In this document: in pieces, positions 1 through 7,785 of the stretch | How the letters are laid out: every line of letters begins with the position of its first letter | Numbering within the stretch: position 1 is the first letter of the stretch | NCBI GenBank assembly: GCA_030448085.1 | Contig: JAUJNU010000029.1 | Coordinates: forward strand, 1-18,238 | Length of the DNA: 18,238 nt | Direction of reading: 5' to 3' | Source: Actinomycetota bacterium | GTDB lineage: Bacteria; Actinomycetota; UBA4738; CADDZG01; WHSQ01 | Program-made: the position numbers and the translations under genes | The notes under the pieces: model-generated | What the model was told of the DNA's origin: nothing | Databases searched by the model: none | What the model saw: only the letters and a program-made list of their open reading frames with translations

Positions 1-5
1 CGCGC

Positions 6-740
6 TTACGTAGGCCCCTCGTTCCAGCCTCGAAGCCGCTCCTTCACGGACTCGAGGTCCCTCTCGCTGACGCCTGCGTCTAGCAGGTAGCTCTCCACGT
101 CGAGCGACGAGAGCACTTCGGTTAGCACATATACGGACGTGGTGTTCTTTCGGCGCAGGATGTCCTCTATCTCGGGCGCCTGATCCGGGACCCCGTGCCG
201 CGCGTACTTCGGCGCCAACTTGAAGTTGCTGATCTCGTAGTCCGTCGCTATGTCCCCGTCTTCGACACCCGCGAGCGCCAAGAGCACGGCTGCCACGAGC
301 CCTGTCCGGTCTCGCCCCAACCCGCAGTGGAAGAGCACCCCCCCGGGAGGTGCGTCGGCGATCGCCGCCACCACGGCGGCGATGCGTTCAGCCTTCTGGG
401 CGAGGAAGGGGCCGTAGTAGAGAGGAGTCCCATCGAGCTCGTTTTCCCTTACGTGCGTCCAGAAAGCGGTGTCCGCGATGTCGTCCAGAGGCACGTGCAC
501 CCTTCGGACAGCGTCGGGGGCGGTCGCCTCGGACGGCAGCTCGTCATCGTTCCGAAGGTCTACGACCGTTCGAACGCCCGCTGCCTCGAGCTGAGCCCAT
601 CCTTTCGGCGTCAGGTGGTCGAGGTCGTCCGAACGGATCAGCGAGCCCCGTCGGGTGACACCTCCGTCCCGGGTGCGCAGGCCGCCGAGGTCGCGGGTGT
701 TGAAGCAGCCCTCCAGATCGAGATCCCGGTCGTCGCCCAC
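6..740 (-). CDS. Tyrosine/dual-specificity type protein phosphatase (Y_phosphatase3-like)
   Basis: The 244-aa cytoplasmic protein carries the cysteine phosphatase signature HCX5R as HCGLGRDRTG, with H138, nucleophile C139 and R145. It also has an N-terminal NTRDLGG motif near residue 14, which is typical of the bacterial Y_phosphatase3 family. Family members remove phosphate from tyrosine (sometimes serine/threonine) residues or from phosphoinositides; the substrate here cannot be read from sequence. No signal peptide or membrane segment is visible. The start is a GTG at 740. It has no Shine-Dalgarno sequence but lies 7 nt after a TATTTT -10 box, so the transcript is probably leaderless. The gene ends in TAA at 6-8 and is transcribed divergently from the Rossmann-type gene at 890. 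The family call is firm; the substrate is unknown. Confidence 0.9.
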   Translation of the reverse strand: MGDDRDLDLEGCFNTRDLGGLRTRDGGVTRRGSLIRSDDLDHLTPKGWAQLEAAGVRTVVDLRNDDELPSEATAPDAVRRVHVPLDDIADTAFWTHVRENELDGTPLYYGPFLAQKAERIAAVVAAIADAPPGGVLFHCGLGRDRTGLVAAVLLALAGVEDGDIATDYEISNFKLAPKYARHGVPDQAPEIEDILRRKNTTSVYVLTEVLSSLDVESYLLDAGVSERDLESVKERLRGWNEGPT

Positions 741-747
741 GCAAGGG

Positions 748-753
748 AAAATA
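748..753 (-). promoter_or_regulatory. -10 box of a probable leaderless promoter for the phosphatase
   Basis: On the minus strand TATTTT is followed by 7 nt and then the GTG start at 740. This places the expected transcription start at or next to the start codon, and there is no Shine-Dalgarno sequence in between. I see no good -35 hexamer at 16-18 nt upstream, where the sequence is a G-run. Assignment is by position and the TANNNT consensus. Confidence 0.45.
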
Positions 754-853
754 CAAGCCTCGGCCCTGACCCCCCCTGCGGCGGTTCTGAGTGGATGCAG
801 CGCCCATATATGTCCGATAACTCGACAAGAAGCGATACGGGCCGGGCCCTGAC

Positions 854-883
854 CTGACGGTCAAGACGTCGATTGCCTATCGT
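854..883 (+). promoter_or_regulatory. Probable leaderless promoter of the Rossmann-type gene
   Basis: CTGACG at 854-859 resembles a -35 TTGACA. An 18-bp spacer follows, then TATCGT at 878-883 (TANNNT), and the ATG at 890 begins 6 nt later. No ribosome binding site fits between the -10 box and the ATG, so the mRNA probably starts at or within a nucleotide of the initiation codon. The 741-889 intergenic region therefore carries two back-to-back promoters, one for each divergent gene. Confidence 0.5.
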
Positions 884-889
884 GCCGGG

Positions 890-2374
890 ATGGTGACGTC
901 AGAGGCCGATCGCGACGGGGTCCTGTTTGCGGAGGCAGGCGGGAGCAGGAGCTCCCAGGCGGCCGGCAAGAGGATCTTCTCGGACGCCGTCTCTGCGGTG
1001 GACCCACAGCTCAGCCGCCGGATCGAGACGATCTCCGATTGGCGGAAGAAGTACATCCCAGCGGTCAGGCAGGTTGTCGAGGCCGGCGCCGGCTCCAGGA
1101 AGGGCGCACTCAGCGTGGCCTCCGACGGGCTCGAGTCTCTCGGGCGCCATCTGACGTTCTCGCAGGACGGGCGGGAGGTGCCCCTGGGACAAGCATTCGA
1201 TCAACAGCCGGAGGCGCCTTACCGGACGGCGATGATCGAGGGCGATGGGCCCCGGGTCGGCCAGCTGGAAGTCCCGTATGGCGGCCGGGCGCTCCGAGGG
1301 GACCAGCTGCGGGCGCAATTGGACCGTTGGGTCGGGGCAGGCGTGATGGAGCGGAGTGCGGCCGACAGGCTCGGACGCATCATCGACGAGCCATCGCAGC
1401 TCGATCTCTCCGATACCCGGTTCCTGCTGCTTGGGGCCGGATCACAGATGGGACCTAGCGAGATGCTTCTCTCCTGGGGGGCCGAGGTGGTCGCTGTCGA
1501 TCTCCCGAGAGAGCCGATCTGGGCCCGGTTGGCGGGGCTGGCTAAGAAGGGCTCAGGCCGGATGTTGTGGCCGACGAGGGGGAGGGACGATCTCGCGGGG
1601 GCCGGGGCGGACCTTCTCACCGAAGGCCCCCAGGTGGCTTCCTGGCTGAAGGGATTCACCACCCCCTTCATCGTGGGGAACTACGTCTACGCGGACGGGT
1701 CCGGTTTCGTGCGCCTGGCCGGCGCGGTGGACGCTCTGATCGCCAGCCTTCAGGAGGCGGGGATGGCGAAGGGCCTCGCCTACCTCGCCACTCCAACCGA
1801 CGTCTTTGCTGTCCCTGAAGACGTGGTTCGCAGAGCGAAGGCCAGGTACGGGGAGGAGAGCCGGCCCCTGCGGAAGCTGCTCGGAGGAGTCACGCGCTCC
1901 AATCTCTACGCCCCCAACTATCGCCATGCGGTGGCCGGGGAGGAGAGGACCTGGGGGATAGCGGACTGCTTGGTCCCAATCCAGGGCGCGAACTACGCTC
2001 TCGCCAAGTCCCTGCAGCGGTGGCGGGCGGTAGTGAGCGACGATGCCGGTGTTCTCACATCGGCGAACATCGCTCCGGCCACCCGCACCGCTTCGGTCAT
2101 CAAGAACCGGATGCTCGCCGCCGCTTACGGCGGCGCCGGCAGGTTCGGGGTCGAGATATTCGAGCCGGAGACGAGCAGGGCGCTGATGGCGGCCCTCCTG
2201 GTCCACGACATCCGCAACCCCCGCCCGAGCCGGGGCCACGACGACCGGTGGTCCCATCCGTTCGACCTCTTCGTCGAGGGGGCGGTCCACGGAGGTATCT
2301 GGCGTCTCGCCTACGAGCCCCGCTCGGTCCTTCCCATCGCTCTGGTGCGGGGCCTTTCCAAAAGCAAGAGCTAG
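890..2374 (+). CDS. Uncharacterised Rossmann-fold protein, 494 aa
   Basis: I do not recognise a named family. The centre has a clear dinucleotide-binding signature. A hydrophobic strand FLLL leads into GAGSQMG (G182, G184, G188; GxGxxxG). A second strand, EVVAVD, ends in D204, the position that usually favours NAD over NADP. The first 170 residues are charged and mostly helical. The C-terminal half has conserved-looking blocks such as NYVYADGSGF, NLYAPNYRHAV and ANIAPATRT, and ends in a basic KSKS tail. There is no signal peptide or certain membrane helix, so it is probably cytoplasmic. An oxidoreductase or NAD-dependent role is inference from the fold motif only. The start at ATG 890 is chosen because it lies 6 nt after a -10 box. 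A GTG at 893 is the only close alternative. Confidence 0.75.
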   Translation: MVTSEADRDGVLFAEAGGSRSSQAAGKRIFSDAVSAVDPQLSRRIETISDWRKKYIPAVRQVVEAGAGSRKGALSVASDGLESLGRHLTFSQDGREVPLGQAFDQQPEAPYRTAMIEGDGPRVGQLEVPYGGRALRGDQLRAQLDRWVGAGVMERSAADRLGRIIDEPSQLDLSDTRFLLLGAGSQMGPSEMLLSWGAEVVAVDLPREPIWARLAGLAKKGSGRMLWPTRGRDDLAGAGADLLTEGPQVASWLKGFTTPFIVGNYVYADGSGFVRLAGAVDALIASLQEAGMAKGLAYLATPTDVFAVPEDVVRRAKARYGEESRPLRKLLGGVTRSNLYAPNYRHAVAGEERTWGIADCLVPIQGANYALAKSLQRWRAVVSDDAGVLTSANIAPATRTASVIKNRMLAAAYGGAGRFGVEIFEPETSRALMAALLVHDIRNPRPSRGHDDRWSHPFDLFVEGAVHGGIWRLAYEPRSVLPIALVRGLSKSKS

Positions 2375-2457
2375 AAACCGGGTCCCCGTCGCAGGACCGA
2401 TCGATGTCGTGCCGAACCCTCAAACCAGACATCTCGGGCAAGAGGGGAGTTCCATCT

Positions 2458-3903
2458 ATGAAGCGTTTGATAGTGGCCGGAATCGCATTGGTCGTTGCAG
2501 TGGCCCCGTTGGGGGCTTCGGCTCGCACCGAGGCACCCGAGGTCGTCATAGGGAGCGGGGGCAAGGGCTCTTTGAAGCTCGTCGGGCATTCGCCGATCGA
2601 GAACCGCGGGATGAACGCCGGGCTGGCGATCAGGGGCAAGTACGCCTACGTCGGCAGCCGCACGGACGGGGGAGAGAAGCCGAACGACAACGGCGTCAAA
2701 GTCATCAGCATCTCTGACCCCAAGGACCCGAAAGTCGTGCACTCGATCGGACAGCCTCACGAGAACAACGAGGGTGAAACCTCTCGTGAGCTGCGGGTAT
2801 GGCGCGAGAAGGACCTCCTCATCGTCATGAACCTGGGCTCGAACTGCAGCGAGCTCATCCATGGATGCTCGCCGAACTCAGTCGACGACAACCTCCGCTT
2901 CTATGACATAGGCGGCAAGCACGCAGCCAAGCCCAAGTTCCTCTCCGAGTACAAGCCCAGCGAGAACCCTCACGAGATGTTCCTGTGGGACGATCCGAAG
3001 CGCCCGGGTCGGGCCCTTCTGTTCCTCTCCACGCCCAGCGGGAGTGACTCGCAGCTTCTCGTGACAGACATCTCCAAGGCGCGTCAGGGCAAGTTCAAAG
3101 AGATCGGCAGGGAGTTCTTCCCGGTAGGTGAGTCCGGAAACGACAACCGCCTTCATTCCCTCACGGTCACTCCGAACGGTAAGCGGGCGTACTTCGCTTA
3201 CCTGGAGGCGGGTTTCTTCGTCGCCGATACCTCCGACTTCGCCCGCAACAAGGCGAAGCCGCACGTTCGTCTCATCACTCCGCCTGAGAAGGCGCCGCGC
3301 TGGCCGGAGGCCGTGGGGCCCGGGGCGCACAGCGCGGTGCCGGTGTGGGACTCCAACTACGCATTCGTTAGCGATGAGGTGTATGGCGAGGCCCTGCGTG
3401 CGCTGGACTCCGGAGGCTGTCCTTGGGGCTGGGTCCGGATGCTGAACGTGAAGGACCCGAAGGCGCCGAAGGTCAAGACTCATTACAAGCTTCCGCAGAA
3501 CGACGCCGATCACTGCACGACGGACACGGCGCGGCCTTCGTCCAGCTACTCGTCCCACAACCCAACACTGACCGAGCATCTCGCTTTCCTCAGCTGGCAC
3601 GCCGCCGGGCTCCAGGTGGTTGATGTCAGTGCCCCCGCCGATCCGAAGAAGGCCGCCGAGTTCGTCCCGGACCCTCTCTTGGTCGTCGAACAGGAAGACC
3701 CGGCTCTCACCGCAGGACAAGACAAGGTTGCGATGTGGAGCTTCCCGATCATCAAGAAGGGCCTGATCTACATAGTCGACATCAGGAATGGGCTGTACAT
3801 CCTCGAGTACGAGGGTCCCTACGAGAAAGAGGTGGCGAGGATCGGCTTCCTCGAGGGGAACTCGAACCGAGGCCGAGAGGTGCGGAGGCTGGGCCGGCTC
3901 TAG
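2458..3903 (+). CDS. Secreted LVIVD-repeat beta-propeller protein
   Basis: The 481-aa protein starts with a signal peptide: MKR, a hydrophobic core LIVAGIALVVAVA, and a likely cleavage after ASA near residue 22. Blade-like repeats follow, in which a short strand (YAYVGS, VKVISISDP, LLIVMN, LRFYDI, LQVVDVSAP, YIVDIRNGLYILEY) is coupled to an aspartate/proline turn (DPKDPKVV, DPKAPKV, ADPKKA). This is the pattern of LVIVD-repeat (PF08309) propellers, which are extracellular or cell-surface proteins with no established enzyme activity. The ATG at 2458 is preferred because it begins the signal peptide and follows a GGGGAG ribosome binding site. The same frame is open further upstream, but that stretch overlaps the preceding gene and is not coding. 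A hairpin follows the TAG stop. Confidence 0.85.
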   Translation: MKRLIVAGIALVVAVAPLGASARTEAPEVVIGSGGKGSLKLVGHSPIENRGMNAGLAIRGKYAYVGSRTDGGEKPNDNGVKVISISDPKDPKVVHSIGQPHENNEGETSRELRVWREKDLLIVMNLGSNCSELIHGCSPNSVDDNLRFYDIGGKHAAKPKFLSEYKPSENPHEMFLWDDPKRPGRALLFLSTPSGSDSQLLVTDISKARQGKFKEIGREFFPVGESGNDNRLHSLTVTPNGKRAYFAYLEAGFFVADTSDFARNKAKPHVRLITPPEKAPRWPEAVGPGAHSAVPVWDSNYAFVSDEVYGEALRALDSGGCPWGWVRMLNVKDPKAPKVKTHYKLPQNDADHCTTDTARPSSSYSSHNPTLTEHLAFLSWHAAGLQVVDVSAPADPKKAAEFVPDPLLVVEQEDPALTAGQDKVAMWSFPIIKKGLIYIVDIRNGLYILEYEGPYEKEVARIGFLEGNSNRGREVRRLGRL

Positions 3904-3919
3904 AAGCTTCTAGCTCGCT

Positions 3920-3953
3920 GGTGGAGCGGGGAAGCCGGTCCCCCGACTCCACC
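3920..3953 (+). terminator. Stem-loop after the LVIVD gene, probable terminator
   Basis: GGTGGAGCGGGG pairs with CCCCG-A-CTCCACC to give a 12-bp G/C-rich stem with one bulged A at 3946 and a loop of about 9 nt. It starts 16 nt after the TAG stop. There is no U-run after it, so it would be a tailless terminator of the kind common in actinobacteria, or an mRNA 3'-end stabiliser. Confidence 0.5.
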
Positions 3954-4146
3954 GGACGTTACGCGCTGTCGATCGTTTGGTCTCCTCCAGAATTCTTCTT
4001 CGAGTTCCTGGCTTGTTTGTCCTGTTTCGCGGTAGCCCGAAGGCATTTCATCTTCCCTCTAGCCAGAAGGGATGCGCTTCGCTGAGGCGAATACCTCCAG
4101 CAGACGCCGGTGCGGTTACCGGTGCTGACAAACAAGGAGACCGAAG

Positions 4147-4854
4147 ATGCGGAAGGTATGGGCGCTGGTGCTCGCAGGAGCACTGTCCGTGGGGGTCCTG
4201 GGCGCAGCTCAGGGAGCAGGCAAGGCAGCGAAGCTTTTCACCGATCCTGCCGGGGACGCAGGCGTAGCCAGCCAGGAGGTAGCTATCCCGGGGGCCGAGA
4301 ACGGTGGTTTCGACCTCACCGGCGGCACCGTCCGTCGCGTCGGCTCGAACCTCGAGTTCACGACCACGGTCGCTGCGATGCCTTCGAACGGCGCTCTTCC
4401 TGAGGGCTTCCGGTATCTCCATCACTTCGCCGTTGGCAAGAATCAGTTCCGCTTCACGATCAAGAGCGCCGACATCGGCAAGCCCGACGTGATCGGCCAG
4501 AGCGGCACCGAGCGTGTCGGTCGTATCGACACCGCCGGTCACTTCCGCCTCGAGTCCTGTGGCGACCAGGTCGTGACGCCGGATGGCTCGCCTACCACTT
4601 TCACCCTCGTCAACTGCAAGGCCATCGCCTACCTCAAGGGCAAGTTCGACCCCGCCAAGAAGTCCTTCACGGCGATCCTTCCCCTCAAGGCCATCAAGGC
4701 AAAGCCGGGAACCGTCATCGCTCCTGGGACCAGCGGCGCCGCCGCCAGCTCCTGCCAGGTCTGCTGGGTTCCCCAGTACGCGGAGCGCTCGCTCACGCCG
4801 CACACGATCATCGACTTCGCCACCATCACCGCCAAGTACAAGGTTCCTCGCTAG
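4147..4854 (+). CDS. Small secreted four-cysteine protein of unknown function
   Basis: The 235-aa product has a signal peptide (MRKVWALVLAGALSVGVLG, cleavage probably after AQG or AGA). The mature domain opens with FTDPAGDAG, an aspartate-rich motif often seen at the start of secreted beta-sandwich domains in archaea and actinobacteria; D33 and D37 could bind metal. The rest is rich in predicted strands and has exactly four cysteines: C138, C157 and a CQVC pair at C203/C206. They may form disulfides or a metal site. I do not recognise a family. A strong ribosome binding site, AAGGAG at 4134-4139, lies 7 nt before the ATG, suggesting high translation. A strong terminator follows. It may work at the cell surface with the LVIVD propeller just upstream, but the 243-nt gap and the hairpin between them argue for a separate transcript. 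Confidence 0.75.
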   Translation: MRKVWALVLAGALSVGVLGAAQGAGKAAKLFTDPAGDAGVASQEVAIPGAENGGFDLTGGTVRRVGSNLEFTTTVAAMPSNGALPEGFRYLHHFAVGKNQFRFTIKSADIGKPDVIGQSGTERVGRIDTAGHFRLESCGDQVVTPDGSPTTFTLVNCKAIAYLKGKFDPAKKSFTAILPLKAIKAKPGTVIAPGTSGAAASSCQVCWVPQYAERSLTPHTIIDFATITAKYKVPR

Positions 4855-4873
4855 CCACGACCTCAGCACGTTG

Positions 4874-4907
4874 AGAAAGGCCCCCGCCGATCGGCGGGGG
4901 CCTTTCT
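4874..4907 (+). terminator. Perfect 17-bp inverted repeat, intrinsic terminator
   Basis: A 34-nt perfect palindrome with arms AGAAAGGCCCCCGCCGA and its exact complement lies 19 nt after the TAG stop of the secreted protein gene. It is followed by the T-rich TCTTTCC. The A/T-rich outer base pairs flanking a G/C core give an A-tract on one side and a T-tract on the other, so it could also terminate on the minus strand. It separates the secreted protein gene from the DUF456 gene. Confidence 0.9.
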
Positions 4908-4944
4908 TCTTTCCCCACGTAACGGATGGGGCAGACTCCCCCTG

Positions 4945-5424
4945 ATGCTCTTCACCCTCGTCGCTGTGGTCTTGCTCCTCCTCGGTTTCATCGGCTTGGC
5001 CGCCCCGGTCATTCCGGGGCTGCCGTTGATGTGGGCGGGAGCCCTCGCGTATGGGATCGGGGCGGGGTTCGAGGAGGGCGGGGCCGTGGCCTTCGGCGTC
5101 ATCACGGTGGCCGCCGCCGCAGGCATCGTTGCCGGCTACGTCCTGCCGCAGCGAAGAGCAACAGCGGCGGGAGCCACTCGGTCCTCTCTGATCGTCGGAG
5201 TGGTGGCCGGGATCGCCGGCTTCTTCCTCCTTCCCCCGATCGGCTTCCTCATCGGGCTGGCCGGGGGTGTCCTGGCGGCGGAGCAGCGTAGGACCGGTGA
5301 CTGGAGCGTCACTCGCCGCACGGCTCGTGAGTTGTTGATCGGCTTCGGGCTGGGGAAGCTGGCCGAGGTGGGGGCGGGGCTCGTGATCGCTCTCACCGCC
5401 ACGTACTGGTTCCTGTTCCTCTAA
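4945..5424 (+). CDS. DUF456 family integral membrane protein
   Basis: The 159-aa protein is almost all hydrophobic. It opens with a helix at residues 2-17, then the APVIPGLPLMWAGALAYGI segment characteristic of DUF456 (PF04306), followed by further helices near 48-65, 80-110 and 135-158. Many glycines and alanines are in the helices, as usual for the family. A short cytoplasmic-type loop with basic residues (PQRRATAAG) separates the two halves. The family is widespread in bacteria and its function is not established. The ATG at 4945 lacks a good ribosome binding site; CAGACT ends 7 nt before it, which is only a weak -10 candidate. The strong hairpin just upstream means it should be transcribed independently of the preceding gene. 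Confidence 0.85.
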   Translation: MLFTLVAVVLLLLGFIGLAAPVIPGLPLMWAGALAYGIGAGFEEGGAVAFGVITVAAAAGIVAGYVLPQRRATAAGATRSSLIVGVVAGIAGFFLLPPIGFLIGLAGGVLAAEQRRTGDWSVTRRTARELLIGFGLGKLAEVGAGLVIALTATYWFLFL

Positions 5425-5441
5425 CGGGTCCGTCCTCGCTC

Positions 5442-5478
5442 GGGTGGAGCCCATGGCGGGATCGAAGGGGGCTCTCCC
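5442..5478. terminator. Possible bidirectional terminator between convergent genes
   Basis: GGG-tg-GAGCCC, a 16-nt loop, then GGGCTC-t-CCC form a 9-bp interrupted stem in the 92-nt gap between the stops of the DUF456 gene (plus) and the metallopeptidase gene (minus). There is no T-tract on either side. Position is the main support. Confidence 0.35.
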
Positions 5479-5516
5479 GGGGGGCCGGACCGTCGTCCAG
5501 GAGGATGCCGCCTTTG

Positions 5517-6890
5517 CTACAGCTTGGCCAGTGACTCTGCCAGCGCTCGTTTGGGCGCCATCCCGATCATCACGTTCCGTCCTTGACAGGAGATGACGGT
5601 CGCCCGGACGGCATCCGAGTAGAGGACGACGTTGTCTGCGATGACCTCTTTGGTCGCGGCGGAGTAAGCCGCCTCGTACCACTCGAGCATCGATGTGCAC
5701 ACGAGGCCCGGATGCTCCTTCCTCTCCACCAATGACACCCCGACGGCGTTGTCGTCCTTGCGCGTCGACCACACCTCGTACATGCCCGAGTCGAGCCCGG
5801 CGGCTCTCGCGAGGGGGCGGCTTAGAGCGATGGTCTCGAGGTCGAGCGGCGCCTCGAAGATCGCCTTCAGATGAGCGGCGCCGATCCTTTCCCGGGCGAC
5901 CCTTTCCCAGGGCTTCTTCAACTTCCCGAGTGCTTGCGGTGTCTTCGGCTTGGGCCCTTTGAGGTAACGCTCGGGGAACATGATCTGGCCTGTGGTCGTG
6001 GGGGGGTCGCCGTACATCTTGTCGACCCCCTCCCAGCCCCTCTTTCGCCACACGCTACAGACGAAGTTGACGCCGTACTGGTACGGGAATATGAAGTGCT
6101 CTCCGAGGGCGTGCGGGAGGGCATCCCGCTTCTTCTCCGAGCCTCCGTCTAGCAGCTTCTTCAGACCTTTCTCGAGAAGCTTCGGCTTGGTCGTCAATCG
6201 GGAGGCGACCCGAAGCTCGACCAAAGTTGCGTCGCCTTCCACGAGTGCGTCGAAGGCCAAAGCCTCGTCGTCGATAACGCGCGCCGGGGGCGACTTGAGC
6301 CCGAAGCTCTGGTCAACCGCGGCATGGCCGAACTCGTGAGCCATGATGAAGTACTCCTCGTCGAGCTCGCCTTCTTTCTGGATCACCACCTGGCCGGTCT
6401 GCGGGATGTAGAAACCTGCCACGAGCTCCGTGTTGTCCGCGCGGCCGCTCGAGGCGCTTCCATCGGATCCGTACTTTCGATACCCAAAGGCCCATTCGAG
6501 CCACAGGTCGATCTCCGCCCGCCGGGGATCCCTCTTGCGGTTCGCTCCCTCGAGGAGGCCCTCGAACTCGCTCTTCTCGACGATCTGGGTGTCGCTTGGG
6601 ATCGCGAAGTCGATGCTTCGGTTCTCCTCCACCTGCGCCGCGATGAAGTCGGTGGGGCAGTTGTAGGTGCCGGCAACAGAAGAGATGTCGAGCCTGTCGT
6701 CACGCAGGCACTTGGCCAGCTCGCTCGGATCGAGAGTGGACGCAACCTTGGGGATCTTGACCCGGCGAGGCTCCTTCGGTGGACGCTGTGGCTCGGACCG
6801 CGCCACATCGGGATCCGGGCCCCCGCCCGATCCGGTACATGAGGCCAGCAAAGCCACGAGCACGAGCGTCGCCGCGTACTTCTTTCTCAT
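5517..6890 (-). CDS. Lipoprotein with HEXXH zinc-metallopeptidase site
   Basis: The 457-aa product starts MRKKYAATLV, with a short signal sequence and a lipobox LLAS-C18, so it should be processed by signal peptidase II and anchored outside the membrane. After a Pro/Arg-rich linker (about 20-48) comes a globular domain with HEFGH at 185-189 (zinc ligands H185 and H189, catalytic E186). ALVEGDATLVE follows about 30 residues later; E218 is a plausible third ligand, which would make it a gluzincin. The second half (about 240-457) shows no motif I can name. The ATG at 6890 is chosen over the more upstream start at 6968 because it begins the lipoprotein signal and is preceded by GGGGGAGGG, although that site sits unusually close to the ATG. 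The substrate is unknown; a role in processing envelope proteins is inference. Confidence 0.8.
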   Translation of the reverse strand: MRKKYAATLVLVALLASCTGSGGGPDPDVARSEPQRPPKEPRRVKIPKVASTLDPSELAKCLRDDRLDISSVAGTYNCPTDFIAAQVEENRSIDFAIPSDTQIVEKSEFEGLLEGANRKRDPRRAEIDLWLEWAFGYRKYGSDGSASSGRADNTELVAGFYIPQTGQVVIQKEGELDEEYFIMAHEFGHAAVDQSFGLKSPPARVIDDEALAFDALVEGDATLVELRVASRLTTKPKLLEKGLKKLLDGGSEKKRDALPHALGEHFIFPYQYGVNFVCSVWRKRGWEGVDKMYGDPPTTTGQIMFPERYLKGPKPKTPQALGKLKKPWERVARERIGAAHLKAIFEAPLDLETIALSRPLARAAGLDSGMYEVWSTRKDDNAVGVSLVERKEHPGLVCTSMLEWYEAAYSAATKEVIADNVVLYSDAVRATVISCQGRNVMIGMAPKRALAESLAKL

Positions 6891-7022
6891 CCCTCCCCCG
6901 ATCCGGGGGCCCTGGGCCCCGGCTGCACGGGGGCTGACTATAGCCCCGCGATCAACCGGCTGGTCCAACTTTGGGGCCGGGACCCTGGCCGATCGCCCCG
7001 TGGGTTCGGCTAGAAAGACAGC

Positions 7023-7760
7023 ATGGACCTGCTGACCCTGTTAGTCGTGGCCACGGGCACCGCCTTGGCGACGGGTCTCGGCGCCCTTCCCTTCGCTTTC
7101 GTGGGAACCATGAGCGAGCGTTGGATCGGCGTCTCCAATGCCCTCGCTGCGGGATCCATGGTCGGAGCAAGCATCGGGCTCCTCTACGAGGGGATGATCC
7201 ACAACGGTGGCGGGACCTTGTTAGGGGTCGTTGCCGGTGCCATCTTCATCTCCATCACCCACAGGTACCTCCACGAGCGGGAGGCTGAGGCGCATCTCGG
7301 CGCACTGCGCGGGGCCGGTGCCATCCAGGCGCTCCTCGTTCTCGGTGTGATGACGATGCATTCTTTCACCGAGGGTGTCGCGCTAGGTGTCTCCGCAGCC
7401 GATGATGGCGCGCTCGGCATCGTCATCGCGCTCGCGATCGCTCTCCACAACATCCCGGAGGGCCTCGCCATCAGCCTTGCTCTCGTGCCCTCCGGCGTCT
7501 CTCCCTTGAAGGCCGCCGGTTGGAGCATCTTCTCGAGCCTCCCGCAGCCGCTGATGGCTATCCCGGCGTTCCTCGGAGTCCGGCTCTTCGAGCCGTTGCT
7601 GCCCGCCGGCCTTGGCTTCGCCGGCGGTGCGATGCTGTGGATGGTCGTCACGCAGCTGATCCCTGAAGCCCGGGCGCACACGAGTCGAAGCATCCTCGCT
7701 CCGGTGGTGGCCCTGTCCACGGCCGGCATGATCGCTATAGAGCTGGCTATCGCGTTCTAG
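7023..7760 (+). CDS. ZIP family divalent metal transporter
   Basis: The 245-aa polytopic membrane protein has the two paired metal-site motifs of ZIP transporters: MHSFTEG (H113, E117) in the fourth helix and HNIPEG (H142, E146) in the fifth. A His/Glu loop lies in between at about 80-91 (HRYLHEREAEAH). ZIP proteins bring zinc, iron or manganese into the cytoplasm. Length and motifs fit the bacterial ZupT/GufA group, but the metal cannot be assigned. No ribosome binding site is obvious before the ATG. TAGAAA ends 6 nt upstream and may be a weak -10 box of a leaderless transcript. The nucleotide cyclase gene follows after 25 nt, so co-transcription is likely. Confidence 0.9.
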   Translation: MDLLTLLVVATGTALATGLGALPFAFVGTMSERWIGVSNALAAGSMVGASIGLLYEGMIHNGGGTLLGVVAGAIFISITHRYLHEREAEAHLGALRGAGAIQALLVLGVMTMHSFTEGVALGVSAADDGALGIVIALAIALHNIPEGLAISLALVPSGVSPLKAAGWSIFSSLPQPLMAIPAFLGVRLFEPLLPAGLGFAGGAMLWMVVTQLIPEARAHTSRSILAPVVALSTAGMIAIELAIAF

Positions 7761-7785
7761 GTCCTTAGCGTGTAATCCTTTCCTC

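Noticed and set aside
1553..2290. 245-codon minus-strand open frame
   Set aside because: It is antisense to the Rossmann-type gene and has no ribosome binding site or recognisable motif.
2878..3720. 280-codon minus-strand open frame
   Set aside because: It is antisense to the LVIVD propeller, whose signal peptide, repeats and ribosome binding site are convincing. The antisense product shows no domain.
4048..6051. 667-codon open frame on the minus strand
   Set aside because: It lies antisense to the secreted protein and DUF456 genes and overlaps the metallopeptidase in another frame. The product is low-complexity, Arg/Gly/Asp-rich and has no motif. Long antisense frames are expected at this G/C content.
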